Source: Ignavibacteria bacterium (GTDB taxonomy: Bacteria > Bacteroidota > Ignavibacteria > Kapaibacteriales > UBA4661). Taken from it: DNA of 21,658 nucleotides. Location: the NCBI GenBank assembly GCA_013298375.1, contig JAAFHM010000021.1, forward strand, positions 1-21,658, written 5' to 3'. The notes beneath the pieces are model-generated. The model was not told the DNA's origin. It made no database searches and saw nothing but the letters and a program-made list of their open reading frames with translations. Positions within the stretch are counted from its first letter, which is position 1. Each line of letters begins with the position of its first letter. This document shows, piece after piece, positions 14,693-21,658 of this stretch. Both the position numbers and the translations under genes were made by a program.

Positions 14693-14707
14693 GCAAACTT
14701 CGTTTGC
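14693..14707. other. Small hairpin between convergent genes
   Basis: GCAAAC, loop TTC, GTTTGC form a six-bp perfect stem in the 65-base gap between two convergent genes. It could help terminate transcription from either side, but no T-run follows on either strand, so this is only a candidate. Confidence 0.3.
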
Positions 14708-14733
14708 ACTCCTATTGGACGGGCAGTAGCTAT

Positions 14734-16134
14734 CTACAATTCAAGACGATACGATTCGCCAAGTCCCGGAATAATCACGTTCATTTCTGGAAAATTTGCT
14801 TGGATGGTGGCGCTCATGGAAGCTGTTGCGGCGGGGTCGCCATGCACCAAAAAGATGTGTTTGGGCTTGGTTGCGAAAATGTAATCTAGCAATTCGTCGC
14901 GCCGTGCATGGGCGCTAAAGCGGAAGCGTTCAAGTTCGCAAGCGCGAGTAGTGGGCTTATTTGCCATCGTAAATTCCACATCGCGTTCCGATTGCAAAAG
15001 CGCATAGCCGGGCGTGGAAGGGTCTTGATAGCCCATCACTCCAATCCCAAAGTTCCTGATACCGAGCCAGCGCTGTGCCAATCGATAGGAAGGGCTACCT
15101 TCATTCAACATACCACTGGAAATAATAACAATCGAAGGCTGATTGAAAAATTTTCCGTTCATCATTGTTTCATATTTGATGTAGGTCAGTGGGATGCTGG
15201 TAAGTTGGAAGCCGGATTCCACACGGGGTACCGTGTGCGCATAGCGGTCGTAAATCTTGGAAATGCGCTTGCTCATGCCACCGGTGAATATCGGCAATTT
15301 GGGGATTTTGCCCGCGTTCATCAGTTCCGACACAATTTTCAAGACTTCTTGCGTTTTACCCAAAGCAAAGGTGGGAAGCAGTACCGAGCCATCTTGACCA
15401 ATAATCCGGTTGATAAAGTCCGCCAAGCGTTCCTTTTCCTCGCCGTAGGTATGGGGTTTGTCTTCCGCGCCATTGGTGCATTCGATAATCAAACAGTCCA
15501 AATGATGCCTCGGCAGCGACGCGCCCGTTAGTAAGGCTTGTGGCGAAAATTTCACATCGCCTGTATGCATAATCGCCGCGCCACCCGCTTCAAACATCAC
15601 TCCGGCAGAGCCGATAATATGCCCTGCATCGTGGAAGGTCAGAGTAATATCCTCTGCCGACGCGCTCCTACCGGAAGCGCCATTGTAGGTCGAGGTCTTA
15701 TGTTGGAGTTTAAGCGGCTCATTGTAGAGTGTACCTTCAAAAACGACGGGAAATTTATCAAGCATCGCGGGAACGTAGAAATCAAGCGCTCCGGCGGGTA
15801 GTTTGCTTACATCGTCGAGTTTGAACAGTTTTATCGTATTGCGGAGCATGATTTCAATAAGGTCGCGGGTGGGGCGCGTGGCAATCATACGTGCATGAGG
15901 AAGACTTTTCATGATGTACGGCAGTCCGCCCAAGTGGTCGGTGTGGGCATGGGTTAGAACAAAGGTGTGAACAGGGCGTTCACCGAGAAGCTCCAACTGT
16001 GGAAGTGCCTCGCGGTCGCGGCGGCGCGGGTGCAAGCCTGAATCAATAAGGACACCATGCCCGTCAATATTCACATAACAAGAATTTGCGCCGATTTCGC
16101 CTGCGCCTCCCAGCATCATAAGTTCAATATTCAT
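14734..16134 (-). CDS. Beta-CASP metallo-beta-lactamase ribonuclease (YSH1/CPSF73-like)
   Basis: This 466-residue protein is a complete beta-CASP metallo-beta-lactamase nuclease, the group that includes bacterial and archaeal RNA exo/endonucleases and eukaryotic CPSF73. The two-metal site is intact: HAHTDH (62-67), His172 in DAGHIIGSAG, and Asp193 in MHTGD. The beta-CASP insert has the expected motifs: acidic residue Glu218 in LIIECTNG, LPTFALGKTQE (253-263), motif B His409 in FRFSAHARRDEL and motif C His431 in FLVHGD. It should process RNA in the cytoplasm using zinc. It lacks the C-terminal domain of RNase J. Start ATG 16134 gives the usual N-terminus MNIELMMLGGAGEIGANS. It lies 57 bases after the S41 protease gene, with an inverted repeat in its leader. 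Confidence 0.92.
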   Translation of the reverse strand: MNIELMMLGGAGEIGANSCYVNIDGHGVLIDSGLHPRRRDREALPQLELLGERPVHTFVLTHAHTDHLGGLPYIMKSLPHARMIATRPTRDLIEIMLRNTIKLFKLDDVSKLPAGALDFYVPAMLDKFPVVFEGTLYNEPLKLQHKTSTYNGASGRSASAEDITLTFHDAGHIIGSAGVMFEAGGAAIMHTGDVKFSPQALLTGASLPRHHLDCLIIECTNGAEDKPHTYGEEKERLADFINRIIGQDGSVLLPTFALGKTQEVLKIVSELMNAGKIPKLPIFTGGMSKRISKIYDRYAHTVPRVESGFQLTSIPLTYIKYETMMNGKFFNQPSIVIISSGMLNEGSPSYRLAQRWLGIRNFGIGVMGYQDPSTPGYALLQSERDVEFTMANKPTTRACELERFRFSAHARRDELLDYIFATKPKHIFLVHGDPAATASMSATIQANFPEMNVIIPGLGESYRLEL

Positions 16135-16160
16135 TCTGTCGGTCTCTTTGCTATTCGTGG

Positions 16161-16183
16161 TGATACAGAAAAAGTCTGTATCA
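16161..16183. promoter_or_regulatory. Perfect 8-bp inverted repeat in the leader of the nuclease gene
   Basis: TGATACAG (16161-16168), seven bases, then CTGTATCA (16176-16183) form a perfect palindrome 26 bases before the ATG of the minus-strand nuclease gene and just after the S41 stop. It could be an operator for a dimeric regulator or an intercistronic RNA hairpin. There is no T-run usable as a terminator downstream on the minus strand. Confidence 0.45.
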
Positions 16184-16191
16184 TGTTGGAT

Positions 16192-17880
16192 TTATTGTGG
16201 TTGTTTCAGAAGCGCTTTGTAGCGAACGGGATTGTGCAATAGCGCGGATGCTGTTACAATGTCCGCATCGTCGCTTAATGTTTTGCTGATGACCGTGCTG
16301 CGTGGGTAAAAACGCTCCAAAATTTCTTCGTAGAGTGCAAAACTGATAAGCTCACGCTGTTTCTCTAATTCCTGCGCTTGGTCTTTGGCGAGTTGATTTT
16401 TTGCCGCAGTGATATGTGCCATTAGAGCAGTATTTGAGACTTGATTTTGCGAGGTTTTCAAGAGTTTTTCGCATTCGGTCAATTTGCGAAATGCCGGGCT
16501 TTCGTAAGTGAATTTTGAACGCTTCGCAAAGGCAACAAACTGGTCGAAGAGGCGCTTTTCCACAACAAATTTTTCCGGCAAGGTCTTTTTATCGCCAGCG
16601 TATTCATTGGCAAAAGCAAAAAGAGTATTGTGCTTGAAAAGTTCGCCCAACACGTCCGATTGCGCCCGCACCGCAACAACACTATCGGGCGAAATACCCG
16701 TTGCATCGCGGACAACGCGTCCGGTTGAGGTTTTGAAGGTTTTGGTCGTATCCAAATTTGATTTCACAATACCGTGTCGCCGCCCGTTATAGTCAATTTT
16801 TTGAATACAGCGCCCCGATGGGGTGTAGTATTTTGCTGTCGTCATTTTAAGCGTTGCATCGTATGGAAGCGAAGAAATCGTCTGAACAAGCCCTTTGCCA
16901 AAGGAGCGCTCACCAATAACTACGCCTCGGTCTAGGTCTTGCATCGCTCCGGCGACGATTTCACTAGCGCTGGCGGTGTTATCATTAATAAGAACGGCAA
17001 GCGGCAGCGTTGGCTCAATCGGCTGGCGACGCGAGAAATAGCGCCTTTCGGTATCATTGCTGCGTCCGCGTGTCGAAACAATCACCGTTCCTTGCGGAAC
17101 AAAGAACTCGCTAATGCTCACGGCTGCATCCAGTAAACCGCCCGGATTATCGCGTAAATCCACGATAAGCCCTCGCAATGCCGATTTATTATCAGTTGCT
17201 TGCTTATTCAGCGCATTCAAGGCATCGCGCACTTCCGGCGCAGCATTGTGGGTGAAGCGTTCAAGCCGCACGTAGCCAATATCGTTTTGAATAATGCCGA
17301 AATAGGTGACGTTTTTGAGCGTAACTTCCTGCCGTGCGAGCGTAATCCGAAGCGTGTCGCGCACTCCTGCACGTAATATGCGCATCGTAACGCTTGTACC
17401 AGGCTTCCCGCGAGTAAATCTGCGGAGTTCGTCGGATTTGACATTCATCACTACCGCAGAATCAATCGCGTAAATTCTATCGCCAACCCGCAAACCCGCT
17501 TTTTCTGCCGAACAGCCTTCGGTAATACCAACGATGGTAACGGCGCTGTCCATTAGAGCAGTCGTGATGCCGAGTCCGCCATAAACGCCCGTCGTAATAA
17601 TATCTACTTCTTCATTATCCTCGTCGGCGATGTAGGATGTGTAAGGGTCGAGATGTTTGACCATTCCTTCGATACCCGCTTCGATAAATTCGGCGGGGTC
17701 AATTTCATCAACATAGTCGTTGGAGACTTGGCGAAAAAATTCCCCGAAAACAGCAAGGGATTTCGAGATTTTCATGTATGCGGCATTATCTACGGCTGCG
17801 TGAAATCCCCATGAGGAAATGCCAACACACAGAACGAGAAATGACCAGAGGAGGACTCGTAATAAACCAGTACGTCGCAT
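16192..17880 (-). CDS. S41 family C-terminal processing peptidase (CtpA/Prc type)
   Basis: This protein of 562 residues (from the ATG at 17880) is a carboxyl-terminal processing protease. It begins with a basic stretch and one membrane segment (MRRTGLLRVLLWSFLVLCVG), so it is exported or anchored and acts in the periplasm. A PDZ domain (about residues 97-180) follows, with VYGGLGITTA and AEKAGLRVGDRIYAID. The S41 catalytic core carries the Ser-Lys dyad: Ser304 in NDNTASASEI and Lys329 in RSFGKGLVQT, 25 residues apart as in E. coli Prc. Then comes the YYTPSGRCIQ segment and a Bacteroidota-type C-terminal region (TGRVVRDATGISPD) with helices. A GTG at 17937 is an alternative start but only adds a poorly hydrophilic lead. 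It follows the 136-residue unknown gene by 60 bases. Confidence 0.94.
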   Translation of the reverse strand: MRRTGLLRVLLWSFLVLCVGISSWGFHAAVDNAAYMKISKSLAVFGEFFRQVSNDYVDEIDPAEFIEAGIEGMVKHLDPYTSYIADEDNEEVDIITTGVYGGLGITTALMDSAVTIVGITEGCSAEKAGLRVGDRIYAIDSAVVMNVKSDELRRFTRGKPGTSVTMRILRAGVRDTLRITLARQEVTLKNVTYFGIIQNDIGYVRLERFTHNAAPEVRDALNALNKQATDNKSALRGLIVDLRDNPGGLLDAAVSISEFFVPQGTVIVSTRGRSNDTERRYFSRRQPIEPTLPLAVLINDNTASASEIVAGAMQDLDRGVVIGERSFGKGLVQTISSLPYDATLKMTTAKYYTPSGRCIQKIDYNGRRHGIVKSNLDTTKTFKTSTGRVVRDATGISPDSVVAVRAQSDVLGELFKHNTLFAFANEYAGDKKTLPEKFVVEKRLFDQFVAFAKRSKFTYESPAFRKLTECEKLLKTSQNQVSNTALMAHITAAKNQLAKDQAQELEKQRELISFALYEEILERFYPRSTVISKTLSDDADIVTASALLHNPVRYKALLKQPQ

Positions 17881-17940
17881 AACAAGAAAAAATAAAGTCG
17901 AACAACAAGAAATTGTGCTTGAAAGGGTGTGAAACACCGC

Positions 17941-18351
17941 TTAGAGTGCCGTTGCTGTTGGGTTAAGAAGAAATTCTTGAATTTTTTCGAGGTCTTCCGG
18001 CGTTAAGAACTGTCCAATAGCATCCACCAAAACGCTCAAAAGCGAGGATTTGTAGGTCATATAGACATTCGCTTCGCCTTTGCGAAAGACTTGGTAGTTG
18101 ATTTGCGTATTGAGCATTTGCCATTGGCTTTTCATCTCGATAAAGCCGAGTGCGACGGAAATAAGCAGTTCATCGCTATCATCGCCAACATCGTCAAGAT
18201 GCGAAAGAAAATTTGCGCGAACATCCATAATCCATTGAGCTAAATCTAATCGGTCTTGTGGTGTGCCTTCTTGGTAGGCATCCAAACTGGATTTCCACAT
18301 TTCTTCGACAGCGTGGCTCTCCAGAGCCTCGCGTAAACGTTGAACGGTCAT
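17941..18351 (-). CDS. Unknown helical protein of about 136 residues
   Basis: I do not recognise a family. The protein is short, soluble and apparently mostly helical, with an N-terminal TVQRLREALESHAVEEMW, an acidic middle (DDVGDDSDEL), IEMKSQWQMLNTQINYQVFR and a helical C-terminus LTPEDLEKIQEFLLNP. There are no cysteines, no membrane segment and no obvious catalytic motif. Two ATG codons lie close together. The second (18351) has AAGGA eight bases upstream, while the first (18357) has the same site only two bases away, so I prefer the second; the first would add MS. It lies between gltD (182 bases upstream) and the S41 protease (60 bases downstream) on the same strand and may be in the protease operon. 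Confidence 0.75.
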   Translation of the reverse strand: MTVQRLREALESHAVEEMWKSSLDAYQEGTPQDRLDLAQWIMDVRANFLSHLDDVGDDSDELLISVALGFIEMKSQWQMLNTQINYQVFRKGEANVYMTYKSSLLSVLVDAIGQFLTPEDLEKIQEFLLNPTATAL

Positions 18352-18359
18352 TGACATTT

Positions 18360-18364
18360 TCCTT
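18360..18364 (-). promoter_or_regulatory. Ribosome binding site of the 136-residue unknown gene
   Basis: AAGGA on the minus strand is eight bases before the ATG at 18351 and only two bases before the ATG at 18357, favouring the former as the start. Confidence 0.5.
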
Positions 18365-18533
18365 CAAAAAAGAGTAATTCGAGTAGTGGTGAGCGTACAA
18401 GCGCTGATGAAAGAAAAAACAGACCATGATAATACGAAAAATTCTTGACCTATCAGCGACAATAGTTTGGAAAAAGCGAATGACTGGATTTTGGCACTCC
18501 CGCACTTCTATTTGGTGGCTGCACAACATTGGG

Positions 18534-20021
18534 TTAAATCGTTAAAATTCCCTCGTGGTCTATCACAACCGTTTCGCGGAGTGGGTCGGGAAGCAAACTC
18601 TCTCCCATAAGATACTCGTCCACCGAGCGAGCAATGCTGCGCCCTTCGGCGATTGCCCAGACCACAAGCGATGCACCGCGTGTGCAGTCCCCCGCAGCAA
18701 AAATCCCTGCTTGCGAAGTTAATCCGCCTGTTTTGACGGCGACTTTCCCCGTTTTTGTTGTTTCCACCTCAAGTTGGCGTAAAAGCTGATATTCGGGATA
18801 ATTGAATCCAACGGCAATCAAAATTAAATCTGCTGGAATCAGCACTTTGTCGCCCTTGATAAGATGCGGCGTAGCGCGTTCTTCTGTGCGAACTTTGCGA
18901 TTCAGCCGTGCTGATTCGATGGCAACAACATTGCCCTCAGCATCGCCCACAAAACGCTGCGTGACCATCGTGAAAAGCCGCTCACAGCCTTCTTCGTGGG
19001 AACTTGAATCCAAATAGACCGTTGGCACAAGGGGCCACGCGCTGTTCTGCTCTGTTGCTTCCGGCGGACGGACGTGAATATCGAATTGTGTTACCGACTT
19101 TGCACCGTGCCTATTTGCCGTACCGATGCAGTCTGCACCGGTGTCGCCGCCACCGATGACAACGACGTGTTTCCCCTCAGCATTGATGCGCTCTTCGGGC
19201 GGAATCGCCTCACCGCAGTCCACACGATTTTGCTGGGTCAGATACTCCATTGCGGGATAAATGCCCGATAGTTCGCGCCCTTCAAGCGGCACGTCTCGCT
19301 CAACGCTTGAGCCAATAGCCAACACAACAGCATCAAACTCCCGTTTCAAGCGCCATGCAGGGAATTTTCCGCCCACATCAGTATTCGTTTGAAATTTCAC
19401 GCCTTCTGAGCGAAGCTGCTCAATACGCCGCTCCACGACGCTTTTTGCCAGCTTGAAATTCGGAATACCATACATGAGCAAGCCACCCAAACGGTCGCTT
19501 TTCTCAAATACCGTGACGCTGTGTCCGGCGCGATTGAGTTGCTGTGCGGCTGCCAGTCCTGCCGGTCCCGAACCCACGATGGCAACGCGCTTCCCCGTGC
19601 GAAAGGTTGGCGGCTCAGGCTGAATCCAACCTTCGGCAAAGCCTCTATCCACAATCGCATTTTCGATAGATTTTATCGTCACGGCGGGTGCGTTGATAGC
19701 CAAAACGCATGATGATTCGCACGGTGCGGGACAGGTGCGCCCTGTAAATTCGGGAAAATTATTGGTGGCATGAAGCTCATCAATTGCCTCGCGCCAATCA
19801 TTGCGATAGACCAGATCATTCCACGTCGGAATGAGGTTGCCGAGCGGACAGCCCGACATACAAAACGGAGTTCCGCAATCCATACAGCGAGCGCCCTGCT
19901 CCTGCGCCTGTTGGACGGGCAGCGCAAGTTCAAATTCGCCAAAATGCTTTTTGCGGTCGTGAGCACTTTGCTTTGGTGCGGCTTTGCGCTCAAATTCGAG
20001 GAATCCTGTGGGTTTGCCCAT
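18534..20021 (-). CDS. gltD: Glutamate synthase (NADPH) small subunit
   Basis: This 495-residue protein is a full-length GltD, the FAD/NADPH subunit that feeds electrons to the large subunit for glutamate formation from glutamine and 2-oxoglutarate. The N-terminal iron-sulfur region has Cys46, Cys49, Cys54 and Cys58 (CMDCGTPFCMSGCPLGNLIP) and Cys97, Cys101 and Cys105 (CPAPCESSC). The FAD-binding GxGxxG is VAIVGSGPAGLAAAQQL (146-162), and the NADPH site is VVVIGGGDTGADCIGTANR, with the C-terminal FAD motif GIFAAGDCTRGASLVVWAI. The start MGKPTGFLEFER is the usual family N-terminus. The large-subunit gene gltB is not adjacent: upstream is a divergent gene and downstream is an unrelated small protein. 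Confidence 0.95.
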   Translation of the reverse strand: MGKPTGFLEFERKAAPKQSAHDRKKHFGEFELALPVQQAQEQGARCMDCGTPFCMSGCPLGNLIPTWNDLVYRNDWREAIDELHATNNFPEFTGRTCPAPCESSCVLAINAPAVTIKSIENAIVDRGFAEGWIQPEPPTFRTGKRVAIVGSGPAGLAAAQQLNRAGHSVTVFEKSDRLGGLLMYGIPNFKLAKSVVERRIEQLRSEGVKFQTNTDVGGKFPAWRLKREFDAVVLAIGSSVERDVPLEGRELSGIYPAMEYLTQQNRVDCGEAIPPEERINAEGKHVVVIGGGDTGADCIGTANRHGAKSVTQFDIHVRPPEATEQNSAWPLVPTVYLDSSSHEEGCERLFTMVTQRFVGDAEGNVVAIESARLNRKVRTEERATPHLIKGDKVLIPADLILIAVGFNYPEYQLLRQLEVETTKTGKVAVKTGGLTSQAGIFAAGDCTRGASLVVWAIAEGRSIARSVDEYLMGESLLPDPLRETVVIDHEGILTI

Positions 20022-20111
20022 GATGGTCGTTAATATTGTACGTGGTTGCTTAGTTGTCGGGACTTATGTATTTTGGTAGAAACAATCGTTCCAATATTGC
20101 TTCATGTATTT

Positions 20112-20726
20112 ATGGCTACATCCTATTCAAATTTCACCTACACCGACCTTGATACGTTGCTGGTACACTACGAGCGCCAAAAACTCTTTCCTCAAGCAAT
20201 TTCCGGCTTGGAATCAAGCAACTGGCTGAGTGAAACGCTCGCAATGAACCATTCCTACCCGCTTGGAACTGAAAAAGCAAAGTCCGAACTGCTCGTCATC
20301 CCGATTTTAACGGAAATACGACGGAGAAATCACGGTTTTTTTGCGCTCTACTCCGGCTATACCTTTGATGTTGATGCAACGCAAGGATTGACGGGCAGAA
20401 GTGATTTTATTCTTACCAAAGAGCGTCGCAGCCCCATTATCACCGCACCACTCTTTGCCGTCGTCGAAGCAAAAAATGATAATGTTGAAGATGCCGTGCC
20501 GCAGTGTATCGCACAAATGCTGGCTGCGCAGATTTTTAATGAGCGAAAAGGAACGACGGTGCCAGTGATTTATGGAGCCGCTACGTCTGGCTTCGACTGG
20601 CTTTTTATGCGCCTTTCGGGCAATACGGCGTTGATTGATACGGAAATCTATCAGATTCGCGCATTGCCGGAACTGCTCGGCGTTTTGCAAAATATTATTG
20701 ATTTTTACAAAAATCTACCGGAGTAA
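20112..20726 (+). CDS. PD-(D/E)XK nuclease-like hypothetical protein
   Basis: This 204-residue protein resembles hypothetical proteins that I recall from Cyanobacteria and other environmental bacteria; I know no named function. A restriction-endonuclease-like active site can be read: Glu59 or Glu68 in the first helix (KSELLVIPILTEIRRR), Asp98 in GLTGRSDFIL, then Glu119-Ala-Lys121 in FAVVEAKNDN, and Gln131 in the following helix (VPQCIAQMLAAQIFNE). This D...ExK...Q order is that of PD-(D/E)XK nucleases. A C-terminal strand-loop (PVIYGAATSGFDWLFMRLSG) follows. I chose the ATG at 20112, giving MATSYSNFTY, over an upstream TTG at 20046. It diverges from gltD and converges on the amidase; no methyltransferase or other defence gene is beside it. 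Confidence 0.75.
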   Translation: MATSYSNFTYTDLDTLLVHYERQKLFPQAISGLESSNWLSETLAMNHSYPLGTEKAKSELLVIPILTEIRRRNHGFFALYSGYTFDVDATQGLTGRSDFILTKERRSPIITAPLFAVVEAKNDNVEDAVPQCIAQMLAAQIFNERKGTTVPVIYGAATSGFDWLFMRLSGNTALIDTEIYQIRALPELLGVLQNIIDFYKNLPE

Positions 20727-20763
20727 ATCATCCAAGCAAAATGTCCACAAGCCCTGATACCGC

Positions 20764-21658
20764 CTAAGGTACAAGCGGCGGGCGCTTCAAATGAAATCCC
20801 GTCGCATCTTGAAATTTCTTCGCAACTGCCAGTATCGTGCCTTCATCGAACAAACGCCCGCAAAACGTGATGCTGATTGGTCTGCCGTCGGTTCGAGTGC
20901 CATTGGGAACGACCACGCAGGGGTGTCCCGTCAAATTGGTCAAAAGCGTATTATTTCCTTCGGTTGTCGGGCAGACATAGACATCCACTGTTTTCATCAG
21001 TGCTGCCATTTCTTCGATGATGAGGCTGCGGACGCGCTGCGCTTGAATGTACTCAACAGCAGGAATGAAGCGGGCTGCACGGAATTGATTGCCCCACGCG
21101 AATTTATGCTGTTGCACAAACGCACTGTCTTTGCCGCTCCGCGTGAGTTCGTCGAAGGCGGCAGCAGATTCTGCACTAATCAAATAATCCAAACTTCCAG
21201 TGGGATATTTTTTCGGCAATTCAATCGGAATCAGTTCTGCGCCAAGGCTGCGTAAGGTCGCCAATGCCGCACTATCGCTTGTGGTGTAGCCTTTGTCGTT
21301 CTCAAAAAGTTCTTTCACGTAGCCAATACGCATTTTCGCCAGATTCACCGATGGTGTGTAGGAAAAAGAAGCGTCGTAAACAGTCGCATCCAAGCCATCT
21401 TTGCCATGAATTGCCTTGAAAACAATAGCGCAATCTTCCACCGTGCGGCAAATTGGACCAACTTTATCAAACGTCCATGCCAGCGCCATAGCACCTGCGC
21501 GGCTAACGCGCCCAAAGGTCGGACGCAGCCCCGTCACACCACAGCGCGTGGAGGGGGAAACAATCGAACCGTATGTTTCCGTGCCAAGTGCAAACGCCAG
21601 CAATCCCGCCGCCGTCGCCGATGCTGAACCCGCCGACGAGCCACTGGAGCCGTCTTTC
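20764..21658 (-). CDS. Amidase signature family protein, 5' end cut by the window
   Basis: The reading frame is open to the window edge, so only the last 298 residues are seen. The amidase signature is present at the visible start: KDGSSGSSAGSASATAAGLL, holding the cis-Ser, then LGTETYGSIVSPS with the nucleophile Ser of the GSI segment, followed by GVTGLRPTFGRVSRAG and DKVGPICRTVEDCAIVF. The C-terminal part contains VDVYVCPTTEGNN and LTGHPCVVVPNG, the usual end of the fold. These enzymes hydrolyse amide bonds, such as in fatty amides, aryl amides or glutamyl-tRNA. The GTETxGSI variant is common in non-GatA amidases, so GatA is less likely. The upstream catalytic Lys lies beyond the window edge. 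Confidence 0.93.
   Translation of the reverse strand, partial: KDGSSGSSAGSASATAAGLLAFALGTETYGSIVSPSTRCGVTGLRPTFGRVSRAGAMALAWTFDKVGPICRTVEDCAIVFKAIHGKDGLDATVYDASFSYTPSVNLAKMRIGYVKELFENDKGYTTSDSAALATLRSLGAELIPIELPKKYPTGSLDYLISAESAAAFDELTRSGKDSAFVQQHKFAWGNQFRAARFIPAVEYIQAQRVRSLIIEEMAALMKTVDVYVCPTTEGNNTLLTNLTGHPCVVVPNGTRTDGRPISITFCGRLFDEGTILAVAKKFQDATGFHLKRPPLVP

Noticed and set aside
14908..15531. Plus-strand open frame of 207 codons opposite the beta-CASP nuclease
   Set aside because: It is a shadow of an intact nuclease gene with all catalytic motifs on the minus strand.

Overview
The window is an ordinary-looking chromosomal segment of a Gram-negative bacterium, most likely from the Bacteroidota/Chlorobiota (FCB) side of the tree (for example a Kapabacteria- or Chlorobi-like lineage). 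This placement is an inference. It rests on the long two-half amidohydrolase with a signal peptide, the S41 protease with the C-terminal region usual in Bacteroidota-type enzymes, a kinase-free membrane PASTA protein, a stand-alone MlaD protein, a Uma2 protein with a C-terminal coiled coil, mid-range GC, and many starts with weak or no Shine-Dalgarno sequence. I saw no rRNA, tRNA, CRISPR array or phage genes.

Layout. A GNAT acetyltransferase (44-601, minus) diverges from a plus-strand run: exported amidohydrolase (721-3813), Uma2 PD-(D/E)XK protein (3933-4751), a small unknown protein (4782-5114), a PEP-carboxykinase-like protein with long disordered tails (5183-7588) and a DUF2459 membrane protein (7609-8295). 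A 315-bp intergenic region follows, containing GC-rich palindromic repeats. Next come a circularly permuted ATP-grasp protein (8611-10038), a 165-bp MITE with a perfect 8-bp target duplication (10083-10263), a PASTA protein (10271-11104), a Rho-independent terminator, an MlaD protein (11271-12230) overlapping an O-methyltransferase (12227-12880), undecaprenyl-diphosphatase UppP (12927-13766) and a ComB-family phosphatase (13832-14668). The minus-strand block 14734-20021 holds a beta-CASP metallo-beta-lactamase nuclease, an S41 protease, a small unknown protein and the glutamate synthase small subunit. A PD-(D/E)XK-like protein (20112-20726, plus) and a truncated amidase (20764-window end, minus) close the window.

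Functional themes are envelope maintenance (UppP, PASTA, MlaD, S41 protease), nitrogen metabolism (GltD, amidase, amidohydrolase) and RNA processing (beta-CASP nuclease). The genes do not form one obvious pathway.

The most interesting items are two. First, the PckA-like protein aligns without gaps to the E. coli enzyme around the active site and keeps the P-loop Lys and the metal Asp. It has replaced the residues equivalent to Arg65, Tyr207 and His232, and it carries Gln-rich and acidic/Arg-Gly-rich tails, so it looks like a repurposed or inactive paralogue. Second, the intergenic MITE has GTAA-type terminal repeats and an 8-bp duplication, as expected for an element mobilised by an IS66-family transposase. 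A decayed relative lies about 1.6 kb upstream.
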